This document shows, in pieces, positions 55,459 through 64,000 of a stretch of DNA of 64,000 nt. Position numbers and translations under genes: made by a program. The stretch's first letter is position 1. Every line of letters begins with the position of its first letter. The DNA is from Mesorhizobium ciceri biovar biserrulae WSM1271 (lineage in GTDB: Bacteria; Pseudomonadota; Alphaproteobacteria; Rhizobiales; Rhizobiaceae): the NCBI RefSeq assembly GCF_000185905.1, contig NC_014923.1, forward strand, positions 744,001 through 808,000, written 5' to 3'. The notes below the pieces were generated by a model. It was not told the origin of the DNA and searched no databases. It saw only the letters and a list, made by a program, of their open reading frames with translations.

Positions 55459-55543
55459 TGGTGCCCAGAAGAGGACTCGAACCTCCACTCCTTGCGGAAC
55501 ACGGACCTGAACCGTGCGCGTCTACCAATTCCGCCATCTGGGC
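55459..55543 (-). tRNA. tRNA-Leu (anticodon CAG)
   Basis: The 85-base gene encodes its CCA. On the minus strand the acceptor GCCCAGA pairs with TCTGGGC, discriminator A then CCA. The anticodon arm is CACGG-TTCAGGT-CCGTG with CAG in the loop. A long variable arm (GTTCCGCAAGGAGT region) marks it as a class II Leu tRNA, and GGTTCGAGTCC is the T loop. It decodes CUG. Confidence 0.93.
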
Positions 55544-55616
55544 TGGTGCGGGCTCATGTAAGCGGGCAAGCGATTGCTGTCAACGCGCTTTTTTCGCAGG
55601 TGCTCCGTTCGCCGGC

Positions 55617-56237
55617 TCAGTCGTCCAGCACTTCCTTGGAAGCGACGGTGGAATCGGCGTTGAGCTGGTAGATGACCGGCACGCCGGTGCCGAGTTCCAG
55701 CTTGACGATCTCCTCGCCCGACTTGCCGTCGAGCGCCATGATCAGAGCGCGCAGGGAGTTGCCGTGCGCGGCGACCAGCACGGTGCCGCCGCGCAGCACA
55801 TGCGGCTGCAAATCGTGCAGGTAATAGGGCCAGACGCGGGCGCCGGTGTCCTTCAGGCTTTCGCCGGCAGGCGGCGGCACGTCGTAGGAGCGGCGCCAGA
55901 CATGCACCTGCTCCTCGCCCCATTTCTTGCGGGCGTCGTCCTTGTTGAGGCCGGAGAGGTCGCCATAGTCGCGCTCGTTGAGCGCCTGGTCGCGGATGGT
56001 CTTCAGGTCGCCCTGGCCAACCGCGTCGAGGATGTGCTGGCATGTCTTTTGCGCCCGGATCAGCGCGGAGGTGAAGGCGATGTCGAATTTCAGGCCGCGC
56101 GCCTTGAGCTTTTGCCCGGCGGCCTTGGCCTCGGCGTGGCCCTGTTCGGTCAGGTCGACGTCGCGCCAGCCGGTGAACAGGTTCTTCAAATTCCATTCGC
56201 TCTGGCCGTGGCGCACGAGCACGAGGGTTCGCGACAT
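55617..56237 (-). CDS. gpmA: 2,3-bisphosphoglycerate-dependent phosphoglycerate mutase
   Basis: GpmA interconverts 3- and 2-phosphoglycerate in glycolysis. The 206-residue form is shorter than the E. coli enzyme (~250), as usual in alphaproteobacteria. The catalytic His lies in [40 protein letters not shown] and the catalytic Glu in [14 protein letters not shown] follow, and the second His is in [14 protein letters not shown]. It ends 34 nt before dapB begins upstream, likely one operon with the exporter gene. Confidence 0.95.
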   Translation of the reverse strand: MSRTLVLVRHGQSEWNLKNLFTGWRDVDLTEQGHAEAKAAGQKLKARGLKFDIAFTSALIRAQKTCQHILDAVGQGDLKTIRDQALNERDYGDLSGLNKDDARKKWGEEQVHVWRRSYDVPPPAGESLKDTGARVWPYYLHDLQPHVLRGGTVLVAAHGNSLRALIMALDGKSGEEIVKLELGTGVPVIYQLNADSTVASKEVLDD

Positions 56238-56270
56238 GTTTGCTCCTTCAGGTTTATGGATCAGGCCGGC

Positions 56271-57113
56271 TCAGCTGAGGCCGAGCACGTCCCGCATCGA
56301 ATACAGTCCCGGCTTCTTGCCGCGCGCCCAAAGCGCCGCCTTGACGGCGCCCCGAGCGAAGATGGCGCGGTCCTCGGCGTGGTGCGACAGGGTGATGCGC
56401 TCGCCGGTGCCGGCCAGCATCACGCTGTGGTCGCCGACGACAGAGCCCCCGCGCAACGTGGCAAAGCCGATCGAGCCCGTCTTGCGCACCCCGGTGTGGC
56501 CGTCGCGGACGCGCACGTCGTTGCCTGAGAGCTCGATACCACGCCCGGCGGCGGCGGCTTCACCCAGCAGCAGCGCCGTGCCCGAAGGCGCGTCGACCTT
56601 GTGCTTGTGGTGCATTTCGAGGATCTCGATGTCGAAATCGTCGGCATCGAGCGCGCGCGCCGCCTGCTCGACCAGCACCGCCAGAAGATTGACGCCGAGG
56701 CTCATATTGCCCGATTTGACGATCGTCGCATGGCGCGCCGCCGCCGCGATCCTGGCATTGTCATCGGTCGAACAGCCGGTCGTGCCGATGACATGGACGA
56801 TGCGCGCCTGCGCCGCGTAGCCGGCGAATTCGACCGTCGAAGCAGGCGTGGTGAAATCGAGCACACCGTCGGCCTTGGCGAACACCGGCAGCGGATCGTC
56901 GCTGATCGGCACGTTGATGATGCCGATGCCGGCCAGCTCGCCGGCATCCTTGCCCAGATGCGGCGAATCCGCCCGCTCGACCGCGCCGATGACCCGCGCG
57001 CCTGATATAGAGTGGATGGCACGGATCAGCGTCTGGCCCATGCGGCCGGCGGCGCCCACCACCACCAGGCCCATATCATTTGCCGGTCCGTCGGTTGCGG
57101 GCGTGGCGCTCAT
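56271..57113 (-). CDS. dapB: 4-hydroxy-tetrahydrodipicolinate reductase
   Basis: DapB reduces HTPA in lysine and diaminopimelate synthesis. The 280-residue enzyme has the cofactor motif [17 protein letters not shown], the VIGTTG loop, [19 protein letters not shown] and the catalytic signature [23 protein letters not shown] (His, His and Lys). ATG 57113 overlaps the upstream exporter stop as ATGA. A second ATG at codon 14 is also possible. Confidence 0.95.
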   Translation of the reverse strand: MSATPATDGPANDMGLVVVGAAGRMGQTLIRAIHSISGARVIGAVERADSPHLGKDAGELAGIGIINVPISDDPLPVFAKADGVLDFTTPASTVEFAGYAAQARIVHVIGTTGCSTDDNARIAAAARHATIVKSGNMSLGVNLLAVLVEQAARALDADDFDIEILEMHHKHKVDAPSGTALLLGEAAAAGRGIELSGNDVRVRDGHTGVRKTGSIGFATLRGGSVVGDHSVMLAGTGERITLSHHAEDRAIFARGAVKAALWARGKKPGLYSMRDVLGLS

Positions 57114-59023
57114 GTCGTGCTCCCGGCGATGCTCTGCGTGTCGATGCCTTGTGACAGGCGTTGCGCCGAAGTCCGGATCGGCGCGCTGTCGTCGACAAGC
57201 CCCAGACCCTTGACGCCCTGGATGCGGTGGAAGCGGGCATAGACGCTGTGCGGATCGGCCATCAGCGAGGCGTGCGTGCCTTCCTCGACCAGCCGGCCCT
57301 GTTCCATGACGATGATGTGGTCGGCATTGACCACCGTCGACAGCCGGTGCGCGATGACGATGGTGGTGCGGCCTTCCATGACCTTTGTCAGCGCCTGCTG
57401 GACGCGAGCCTCGGCCTCGTTGTCGAGCGCCGATGTCGCTTCGTCGAGCAAAAGGATCGGTGCCTGCCGCACGATGGCCCGCGCGATCGAGACGCGCTGG
57501 CGCTGGCCGCCGGACAGCGTCACGCCGTTCTCGCCGACCGGCGTGTCGTAGCCCTGCGGCTGCTGGCGAATGAAGTCGTCGGCCGCGGCTTGGCCCGCGG
57601 CCTGTTCGATCTCGGCATCGGTGGCGCTCAGCCGGCCGTAGCGGATATTGTCGCGGATGGTGCCTTCGAACAGATAGGGCTGCTGCGAGACATAGGCGAT
57701 GGAACCGCGCAGCGACTGTTTGGTGACCTTCGAGATGTCCTGGCCGTCGATCTCGATCGACCCCGCCTCGACATCGTAGAAGCGCTGCAGCAGCGCCACC
57801 AATGTCGTCTTGCCGGCGCCCGAAGCGCCGACGATTGCCGTCACCTTGCCGGCCGCGGCGACGAAACTCAGATCCTGCAGCACCGGAGCCTCCTCGACAT
57901 AGCGGAAGGAGACGTTGTTGAAACGCACTTCGCCGGAGGTGAATTTCGCCTCGGCGGCGCCTTGGGCGTCGCTCTGCTGCGGCTCGATGTCGAGAAGCTC
58001 GTAGATCATGCGTGCATTGACCAGCGCGCGCTCCATGCCGACCTGCATGCGCGCCAGCCGGCGGGCCGGATCATAGGCGAGCGTCAGCGCCGTGATGAAG
58101 GAAAACACCGCGCCCGGCGGCTGGCCGAGAACGGTGGCCCGGTAGCCGGAATAGGCGATGACGCTGGCGAAGGCGATGCCGGCCAGCAGTTCGGAAACCG
58201 GCGTCAGCCGCTCGGAGACGCGAGCGATCTTGTTCGACCGCTGCTCGGCATCCTCGGCTAGCTGGCTGATCCGGCGCGACAGCTCGTCCTCCATGGTGAA
58301 GGCCTTGACGATGGCGATGCCTTGCGTGGCTTCCTGCATGGCGCCGATCAGCCGAGAGTTGATCTGCACCGATTCGCGCGTGATGCGGCGCACCCGGCGC
58401 ATCAGATAGGTGACGGTCCAGATCAGCGGCGGCCCGATCAGCAGCGAACTCAAGGAGAGTATCGGATCCTGGTAGATCATCACGCCGACCAGGCCGACCA
58501 GCGAGACGGCATCACGCGCGGTCGAGGTCACCGTCATCGACAACAGGTCGCGAATGCCGTTGACGTTCTCGTTGACCTGCGCGGCCAGCCGCCCGGACCT
58601 TGTGTCGTTGAAGAAGGAGACGCCAAGCTTCATCAGATGGTTGAAGATGCGCTGCTGATAGCGCGCCACCAGATTGTTGCCGATCCTGGCCATCGTCACC
58701 GCCTGGCCGTAGCCGGCAAGGCCGCGCAGGATGAAGGCACCGAGCAGTGCGGCGCAGATCCATGGGATCAGGTCGCCGCGTCGTTCGTAGAAGATCTGGT
58801 TGACGACCGGGCTCATGATCCAGGCGGCAAGCGCCGTCGTCGCCGACACGGTCAGCAGGCAGAGGATGGTGAAAACATACGCGCCCCGATAGTCGCGGCC
58901 ATTTTCCTGGAGGATACGGCGGACGACCGCCACGATCTCTCCCGCACGGGGTTTCGACAAATTGGGGGGCTGAAATGTCAAATTGGAGCGCTTCGTAGAT
59001 TTCCGCTTCCCGCGGCCGGGCAA
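57110..59023 (-). CDS. MsbA-like ABC transporter (membrane and ATPase domains fused)
   Basis: This 637-residue half-transporter probably starts at TTG 59023, with AGAGGGG about 7 nt upstream; other TTG/GTG starts further in are possible. The membrane domain has helices such as [23 protein letters not shown] and [21 protein letters not shown] and the type I exporter signature [35 protein letters not shown]. The ATPase domain has Walker [11 protein letters not shown], signature [13 protein letters not shown], Walker [13 protein letters not shown] and H-loop VIAHRLSTV. MsbA-type relatives flip lipid A or glycerophospholipids, but the substrate here is not proven. The last codons overlap dapB. 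Confidence 0.88.
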   Translation of the reverse strand: MPGRGKRKSTKRSNLTFQPPNLSKPRAGEIVAVVRRILQENGRDYRGAYVFTILCLLTVSATTALAAWIMSPVVNQIFYERRGDLIPWICAALLGAFILRGLAGYGQAVTMARIGNNLVARYQQRIFNHLMKLGVSFFNDTRSGRLAAQVNENVNGIRDLLSMTVTSTARDAVSLVGLVGVMIYQDPILSLSSLLIGPPLIWTVTYLMRRVRRITRESVQINSRLIGAMQEATQGIAIVKAFTMEDELSRRISQLAEDAEQRSNKIARVSERLTPVSELLAGIAFASVIAYSGYRATVLGQPPGAVFSFITALTLAYDPARRLARMQVGMERALVNARMIYELLDIEPQQSDAQGAAEAKFTSGEVRFNNVSFRYVEEAPVLQDLSFVAAAGKVTAIVGASGAGKTTLVALLQRFYDVEAGSIEIDGQDISKVTKQSLRGSIAYVSQQPYLFEGTIRDNIRYGRLSATDAEIEQAAGQAAADDFIRQQPQGYDTPVGENGVTLSGGQRQRVSIARAIVRQAPILLLDEATSALDNEAEARVQQALTKVMEGRTTIVIAHRLSTVVNADHIIVMEQGRLVEEGTHASLMADPHSVYARFHRIQGVKGLGLVDDSAPIRTSAQRLSQGIDTQSIAGSTT

Positions 59024-59059
59024 TTTGGCACCCCTCTTAACGCCAAGCAGCCAGCTTGC

Positions 59060-60139
59060 CTATGCCTCGGGGTGACTAACTTCGTCGCGCCAGCGCCGGC
59101 CCGAAGTCTGGACGCCGAACAGCGAGGGGTTCCTGGCATAGGCGGCAAGGCCCAGAAGTGCGGCCAGCGGATGGGTGATGACATAGACCGGCATGGTGCG
59201 CATCATCGCGCTGTGCGGCGCCTTGTCCTCGAAAGCGACACGGAAATTGCCGGCTTTCAGCGCCGGCACGATCTTCTGCGCGATGCCACCGGTGAGAAAC
59301 ACGCCGCCGCGGCTCATGAACACCAGAGCAAGGTCGCCTGCGGTGCGCCCAAGGCAGGTGACGAAGGTCTCCAGCGCTTCCTCGGCAACCGGATCGGTTT
59401 TCGCAAGTGCCGCGGCAGTGATCTCGGCCGGCGTGGTGAAGGGCGACGGCTTGCCGTCCGCCTTGGCAACCGCCCGATAGACATTGACCAGACCGCGTCC
59501 GCACAGGATCTGCTCACCCGAAATGCGGCCCTCCAGCTTCTCGATATGCGGAAAAACCTCGAAATCGCGGGCCGAGCGCGGACCGATGTCCATATGGCCG
59601 CCCTCGCCGGGCACCGGTATCCAGTGGTGCAGCGCATGGACCAGCCCGGCGACGCCGAGCCCGGTTCCGGGGCCGAGCACGACGCGGCCGGCATTGGGCT
59701 CCGGCGTGCCGCCGCCGATCTTTTCCATGTGCTCCTCGCCGAGCGCGACGACGGCCAGCGCCTGCGCCTCGAAATCGTTGAGCACGACGATGTCGCTCAG
59801 GCCGAGGCTGGCGAACATTTTTCTCGGCTTGACGATCCAGGGGCAGTTGGTCAGTTCGATCTCGTCGCCGTCGACCGGACCGGCCACCGCCAGCACCGCC
59901 GAATTGGGACGCACCGACGAGCGATCGAGCACGGCCGCCTGGATCGCCTCGTCGATGGTGTTGTAGTTCGCCGTCTGGACGATGGTCGGCTCGCCTGCCT
60001 CGGAATTGGCGTCGAGCACGATCGAAAAGCGCGCATTGGTGCCGCCGATGTCGCCGATAAGGATCGGAAACCGCAACAAAGTATCGTCGTCGCCTGTGCC
60101 TGGCATGCTCTCGTCCGTCTCCGGCGCCACCGACGGCAT
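59060..60139 (-). CDS. glk: Glucokinase
   Basis: Glk phosphorylates glucose with ATP. The 359-residue start at ATG 60139 has GGAAGAACGG upstream; an ATG at codon 12 is an alternative. The Glk-type (not ROK) motifs are [101 protein letters not shown] and [11 protein letters not shown]. It precedes the MsbA-like exporter gene in the same direction. Confidence 0.94.
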   Translation of the reverse strand: MPSVAPETDESMPGTGDDDTLLRFPILIGDIGGTNARFSIVLDANSEAGEPTIVQTANYNTIDEAIQAAVLDRSSVRPNSAVLAVAGPVDGDEIELTNCPWIVKPRKMFASLGLSDIVVLNDFEAQALAVVALGEEHMEKIGGGTPEPNAGRVVLGPGTGLGVAGLVHALHHWIPVPGEGGHMDIGPRSARDFEVFPHIEKLEGRISGEQILCGRGLVNVYRAVAKADGKPSPFTTPAEITAAALAKTDPVAEEALETFVTCLGRTAGDLALVFMSRGGVFLTGGIAQKIVPALKAGNFRVAFEDKAPHSAMMRTMPVYVITHPLAALLGLAAYARNPSLFGVQTSGRRWRDEVSHPEA

Positions 60140-60280
60140 CTAGCCGTTCTTCCGTTGACTAGCGCATGGGTTTGAAAAGGGAAACGGTTTTCGACCCCGG
60201 CGGCGCGCTGAGACCGGCTGTGCGGCCAAACCGACACGGTTTCGCAAAAATAAGGCGCCGAACCGATTGGGCCGTGACCG

Positions 60281-61369
60281 TCAGTTTCCTGGCGGCCGCG
60301 GTCGCGGCAGCGGCACGCCGATCTCGGGCGTCGCCGTGAAGGCGTTCACCGTGCTTGGCAAGCCGGCGGCGGCCGGCGTGGCGGGCAATGACGGCGCTTC
60401 GGGTTCGGGTGCGGCAGCCGCGACCGGCACGCCGCCGCCGTGATAGGTCGCCGCCTCGGCGGAAACCGGCCCCGGCGCGTCGAGCACGGCGCGGCATTCG
60501 CTCGGCAGGTTCGCCATCGTCATCAGGTCGCGTGCCTTGGGGGCATCCGGGTTCTTGTTGGGCCGCCACGGCTCCTGCGTGAACCACCAGGCCAATGGCT
60601 CGCCGCAGCCGTCATCGTCCGGCGTCGCTTCCTGCGCCTTGCAGCCGGGGGATCCCGGCTGACAGCCGATGCGCATGTGAAAATGATAGTCGTGGCCCCA
60701 AAACGGCCGGATCTTGCGCAGCCAGCCGCGGTCGCCCCTGACGGTGTCGCAGAGTTTCTTCTTGATGCCCGGATTGACCAGGATGCGCTCGACCTGGCTG
60801 TAGCTCGCCGCCCGCTTCAGAAGCCTTGTGTGCGCCGGCGTCCACAGCGCGTCCTTCACCAAATGGGTCTTCTCATCGACCATCAAGGTGGCGCTCATCG
60901 ATTCGCGCTGCGCCATCGACAGCGGGCGGCTGGGCATCGGCGTCAGCCAGATGTCGGCGTCGAGCCCGATCTGGTGCGAGGCATGCCCGGTCAGCATCGG
61001 GCCGCCGCGCGGCTGCGAAATGTCGCCGATCAGCAGGCCCGGCCAACCATCGGCTGCCGCGTCGCGCGACAATTTCTCGATCACCGCGATCATAGCCGGA
61101 TGGCCCCAGCGACGGTTGCGGGACGGCCGCATCACCTCCCAGGTCGGACCGTCCATGGGAATGGCGACGCCGCCGGCAAAACAGCCCTTGGAATAGAAGC
61201 CGATCGATTGCGCCGCGCTCGCGGCTGGCAGTTTCTTGGCGCCGAACAGGTCTTTTGCCCGTTCCTCGGCCGCGGCCGGCCGTACGGCTAGACCGGCAAG
61301 GACGAACAGGCCGAGAGCGGCCGCCAGCCTGAATTTTTTGCCGAGAGATGGCTGTATCGGTGTTTTCAT
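60281..61369 (-). CDS. mepA: Penicillin-insensitive murein endopeptidase
   Basis: MepA cleaves D-Ala-meso-DAP crosslinks in periplasmic peptidoglycan. The 362-residue product begins with a signal peptide (basic MKTPIQPSLGKKFR, hydrophobic LAAALGLFVLAGLAV, cleavage near AAA-EE). The LAS-family zinc enzyme motifs are GDISQPRGGPMLTGHASHQIGLDADIWL (His and Asp ligands) and FWGHDYHFHMRIGC. A Pro/Ala-rich tail of ~70 residues ends PRPRPPGN, which may interact with the envelope. It has no close operon partners. Confidence 0.92.
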   Translation of the reverse strand: MKTPIQPSLGKKFRLAAALGLFVLAGLAVRPAAAEERAKDLFGAKKLPAASAAQSIGFYSKGCFAGGVAIPMDGPTWEVMRPSRNRRWGHPAMIAVIEKLSRDAAADGWPGLLIGDISQPRGGPMLTGHASHQIGLDADIWLTPMPSRPLSMAQRESMSATLMVDEKTHLVKDALWTPAHTRLLKRAASYSQVERILVNPGIKKKLCDTVRGDRGWLRKIRPFWGHDYHFHMRIGCQPGSPGCKAQEATPDDDGCGEPLAWWFTQEPWRPNKNPDAPKARDLMTMANLPSECRAVLDAPGPVSAEAATYHGGGVPVAAAAPEPEAPSLPATPAAAGLPSTVNAFTATPEIGVPLPRPRPPGN

Positions 61370-61424
61370 GAAACCGGATCCCCACCAGGCCGAATCATAG
61401 CATGCAACGCGGAACGCTTCGATC

Positions 61425-61516
61425 GACAGAGCGGTTCACCGAAACGGTGAACCGCTCTGTCTCTGTTTTGACGCAATCCCGGACGGAGAACCGTGTCACA
61501 CTTTTCCTGGAATTGC
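61425..61516. repeat. Dispersed rhizobial repeat with perfect 17-bp hairpin
   Basis: GACAGAGCGGTTCACCG (61425-61441) and its exact complement (61445-61461) form a 17-bp stem with loop AAA. A characteristic TTTTGACGCAAT...CGGACGGAGAACCG...TTTTCCTGGAATTGC tail follows, reaching the stop codon of the next gene. The tail is a well-known interspersed rhizobial sequence. Confidence 0.75.
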
Positions 61517-61518
61517 TT

Positions 61519-62418
61519 TTAGCGCTTCATCGGGCTGCGCGCCTCGCCGTCGCGCCAGTCGTCGCTCGCCCACATATGGTCGAAGGCGGCGCGGTAGTCC
61601 GGAAAGCGCAGGGAATAGCCCGCCGCCTTGATCGCCGCGTTGCCGACGCGCTTGTTCTCGCCATAGAAGGACCGCGCCATGGGCGAAAGTTGGGCGGCGT
61701 CGAAAGGAATCTCGGGCGGCGGTTCGATGCCCATCAATGATGCGGCATAGGCGACGACGTCCTGCGGCGCCGCCGGCAGATCGTCGGTGACGTTGAAGAT
61801 GCCGCCTTTATTGCCTTGGATGAGCTGCCACAGGGAGCCTGCTATGTCGTCGCAATGAATGCGGTTGAACACTTGGTCGGGCTTGACCAGCCGCCTTGCG
61901 CTGCCGTTTTCCAGATTGACCAGGGCATTGCGGCCCGGCCCGTAAATGCCGGAGAGTCGCAGGATCGCCACCGGCCGGCGAATCTCGCGGCCCAGCTCCA
62001 GCCAGTCCTGCTCTGCCGCCACCCGCATCATCGAACGCTTCGACACCGGCCGGCATTCAGCCGTTTCATCGACCCATGCGCCGTCATAATTGCCGTAAAC
62101 CCCGACCGTAGAGAGATAGCCGATCCATTCCAGCAAAGGCATTTGAGCGATTGCCTCTCGGGCGGCACCCAGCACGGGATCGCCGGCCTCCTCCGGGGCG
62201 ACCGAGATCAGCAGATGCGTTGTTTTCCGCAATGCATCGCCAATCTCATCCGTCAGCGCACCGTCGAACAACAGCGGGGCGATGCCGGCCTGCCGTAGCG
62301 TCTCGAATTTTTCCGGCGAGCGTGTCGTGCCGAAGATCGTCGCGGCGCCTTTGTTGGCCCGAGCAAAAGCCCTGCCCGAATAGCCGGCGCCGAAGATGAA
62401 TATCTGCTTTTCGCTCAT
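61519..62418 (-). CDS. NAD-dependent epimerase/dehydratase (extended SDR) family protein
   Basis: This 299-residue protein starts at ATG 62418, which overlaps the queG stop as ATGA; a frame 42 codons longer runs inside queG. The Rossmann motif [14 protein letters not shown] and [19 protein letters not shown] with Ser-Thr and Tyr are visible, along with [29 protein letters not shown] and [18 protein letters not shown] are conserved. The classical YxxxK Tyr may be replaced by other residues, so catalysis is uncertain. Co-translation with queG suggests a linked role in RNA modification or just operon context. Confidence 0.8.
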   Translation of the reverse strand: MSEKQIFIFGAGYSGRAFARANKGAATIFGTTRSPEKFETLRQAGIAPLLFDGALTDEIGDALRKTTHLLISVAPEEAGDPVLGAAREAIAQMPLLEWIGYLSTVGVYGNYDGAWVDETAECRPVSKRSMMRVAAEQDWLELGREIRRPVAILRLSGIYGPGRNALVNLENGSARRLVKPDQVFNRIHCDDIAGSLWQLIQGNKGGIFNVTDDLPAAPQDVVAYAASLMGIEPPPEIPFDAAQLSPMARSFYGENKRVGNAAIKAAGYSLRFPDYRAAFDHMWASDDWRDGEARSPMKR

Positions 62419-63569
62419 GCATTCGCCCTGGTTGGCCGCGCCAGACGCCATTCGTCGCGCACGGCTTCGTCGCTCTCGGTTTTCAGGCCGAGGGCTGCCC
62501 TTTCTGAATATTCGGCATCGGGCACCAGCCGCGCCAGCGCCCAAATTGCCGCGCCCCGCACCAGCGGCGACGGATCGCCGAGCAGCGCAAGCACCGCGCC
62601 GGACAGCGACGCTTCGCCGGAATTGCCGGCGGCGATCAGCACGTTGCGGATGAACCGATCGCGGCCGATGCGTTTTATCGGCGAACCGGAGAAGAAAGCG
62701 CGGAAGGCCGCGTCATCGAGACCCAAAAGGTCGGCGAGCGGTGGTTCGCGCAGATCATCGCGCGCGGCGAGTTTTGCTTCCGAAGCCGCCCGGGCGAATT
62801 TGTTCCACGGGCAGGCGGCTAAACAGTCATCGCAGCCATAGATGCGGTTGCCGATCTTTTCGCGGAATTCGTGCGGAATCGGCCCCTTGTTCTCGATGGT
62901 GAGATAGGAAATGCAGCGCCGCGCATCGAGCCGGTAGGGCGCCGGAAAAGCATCGGTCGGGCACGCGTCGAGGCAGGCGCGGCAGGAGCCGCAATGGTCG
63001 ATTTCGGCGCGGTCGGGCACGAGTTCGGCGGTGGTGAAGATGGTGCCGAGGAACAGCCAGGAGCCGTGCTCGCGGCTGACCAGATTGGTGTGTTTGCCTT
63101 GCCAGCCAAGCCCGGCGGCTTCGGCCAGCGGCTTTTCCATGACAGGTGCGGTGTCGACGAACACCTTCACGTCACCGCCGGCGCGGGCAACGAGCTTGCC
63201 GGCGATCTCCTTCAGCCGGCCTTTCATCACATCGTGATAGTCGCGGTTTTGCGCATAGACCGAGATCGCGCCGCGGTCGCGCTTGGCCAGCATTTCGCGA
63301 AGATCATGGTCGGGGCCGTAGTTCATCGCCAGCACGACGATCGAGCGTACCTGCGGCCAGAGGGCCGTTGGTTCACTGCGGCGTTGCAGCGTCTCGGCGA
63401 TCCAGTCCATCGAGCCGTGAAAGCCGTCGGCGACGAATTCGGCCAGGCGCGCCGGCGCTAGCGGGATCGCATCGGGGGAGGTGACGGCGACGGCATCGAA
63501 GCCGGCGCGCTGCGCCTCCGCGTCGATCAGCGCGCGCAGTTTTGCGGCGTCAGAAGTCGAGGTCCGCAT
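62415..63569 (-). CDS. queG: Epoxyqueuosine reductase
   Basis: QueG reduces epoxyqueuosine to queuosine in tRNA, using cobalamin and two 4Fe-4S clusters. The 384-residue enzyme shows [33 protein letters not shown], the [38 protein letters not shown] block and the clusters [16 protein letters not shown] and [14 protein letters not shown], followed by a HEAT-like tail. It starts 20 nt before the upstream GST stop ends (the frames overlap) and overlaps the epimerase gene by ATGA. Confidence 0.95.
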   Translation of the reverse strand: MRTSTSDAAKLRALIDAEAQRAGFDAVAVTSPDAIPLAPARLAEFVADGFHGSMDWIAETLQRRSEPTALWPQVRSIVVLAMNYGPDHDLREMLAKRDRGAISVYAQNRDYHDVMKGRLKEIAGKLVARAGGDVKVFVDTAPVMEKPLAEAAGLGWQGKHTNLVSREHGSWLFLGTIFTTAELVPDRAEIDHCGSCRACLDACPTDAFPAPYRLDARRCISYLTIENKGPIPHEFREKIGNRIYGCDDCLAACPWNKFARAASEAKLAARDDLREPPLADLLGLDDAAFRAFFSGSPIKRIGRDRFIRNVLIAAGNSGEASLSGAVLALLGDPSPLVRGAAIWALARLVPDAEYSERAALGLKTESDEAVRDEWRLARPTRANA

Positions 63570-64000
63570 AATGCGACACCGGTGACAGGCCGCGCACCCG
63601 GTCGGTCAAAAGCGGCCGAAAGGAAGGCCGCGACTTGACCCGCGTGTACCATTCGCGAGCAGCGCTGTGCTCGCGCCAGTCTATCTCGCCGAGATAATCG
63701 AGCACCGACAGCGTCGCCGCGGCCGCGAGATCGGCATAGGTGACCCTCGAGCCGGCCAGCCAATGGCGGGTGCCGGCCAGCCAGTTGGTGTATTTCATGT
63801 GCTGGCGGATGTTGGCGCGCGCCGCACGGATCGCGCCCGAGTCGGGCGAGCCGCCGCCCGCCGTTTCCGGCATGACCGGCTTCAGCACGCGCTCACGCAC
63901 CAGATGGCGGGTGACTTCGCTTTCAGCCTTGTTGAGATACCAGTCGATGAGCCGGCGGATTTCGGCGCGCTGCATCGGGTCCTCGGCGAACAGCCGCTTG
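63550..64000 (-). CDS. Glutathione S-transferase family protein (5' end outside window)
   Basis: The frame is open to base 64000 and ends at TGA 63550-63552, so about the last 149 residues are seen and the N-terminal thioredoxin-like domain is outside. The visible part is an all-helical GST C-terminal domain: [60 protein letters not shown] and [14 protein letters not shown]. These are typical of bacterial GSTs. It overlaps queG by 20 nt, so it is probably the first part of the queG operon. Confidence 0.85.
   Translation of the reverse strand, partial: KRLFAEDPMQRAEIRRLIDWYLNKAESEVTRHLVRERVLKPVMPETAGGGSPDSGAIRAARANIRQHMKYTNWLAGTRHWLAGSRVTYADLAAAATLSVLDYLGEIDWREHSAAREWYTRVKSRPSFRPLLTDRVRGLSPVSHYADLDF

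Noticed and set aside
55459..55543. tRNA-Leu as an integration site of a mobile element
   Set aside because: No integrase, direct repeat of the tRNA end or accessory block is seen next to it.

Overview
The window is GC-rich, densely coding chromosomal DNA from an alphaproteobacterium of the Rhizobiales, most likely Mesorhizobium or a close relative. The genus is an inference. It rests on the gene content (rhizobial-type PmtA, amino-sugar ABC uptake, BacA/SbmA-like ABC exporter, malonyl-CoA synthetase), on frequent ATGA/GTGA stop-start overlaps, and on several dispersed palindromic repeats of the kind found between genes in rhizobia. There is no sign of a prophage, insertion sequence, CRISPR array or rRNA operon. 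The one RNA gene seen is tRNA-Leu(CAG).

Layout. 1-813: the 3' part of a fumarylacetoacetate-hydrolase family gene. 980-11847: a divergent amino-sugar locus. Leftward run murQ, a binding protein, two permeases, a DUF4304-like gene, a Gfo/Idh/MocA oxidoreductase and the ABC ATPase. Rightward run a BadF-type kinase, a HutC-type GntR regulator, a double-SIS deaminase and nagA. The shared promoter region carries phased TGGTATT repeats. 11899-17484: a BacA/YddA-like ABC exporter, matB with its GntR neighbour, and rpe. 17707-23530: two large secreted proteins of unknown function in one operon (propeller protein, then a DUF11/Cys-repeat protein). They share a Cys-containing module and are the best candidate here for an undescribed system. 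24020-29816: dnaK-dnaJ behind an RpoH-like promoter, pmtA, an FMN reductase overlapping pyrF, and a DUF1330 gene.

30011-35774: an autoregulated ArsR-AHSA1 pair, a GFA-family gene, an ATP-grasp protein, and a four-gene galactose/galactonate-type operon (SDR, dgoK, dgoA, lactonase) without a dehydratase. 36042-43388: a GGDEF-EAL protein with an altered GGDEF motif, gshB, comM, a small J-domain protein and malate synthase G. 43487-53627: a lone HyuA-type subunit, a double-CDGSH protein, two tandem small secreted Cys-rich proteins, a PLP decarboxylase with a cysteine synthase, a SARP-like TPR regulator, cytochrome b561 and a UBP-type zinc finger. 53624-55308: a cNMP-binding/thioredoxin-reductase-like gene broken by an apparent one-base deletion. 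55459-64000: tRNA-Leu, gpmA, dapB, an MsbA-like exporter, glk, mepA, an NAD-dependent epimerase, queG and the 3' part of a glutathione S-transferase gene.

How the genes fit together. The murQ/nag divergon looks like a complete route from imported or recycled N-acetylmuramic acid and N-acetylglucosamine to fructose-6-phosphate: etherase, kinase, deacetylase and deaminase, with a dedicated ABC importer and a local regulator. The dgo cluster gives an oxidative galactose route that needs a dehydratase encoded elsewhere. Most other genes are housekeeping functions. All functional statements come from reading motifs and context; no database search was run.
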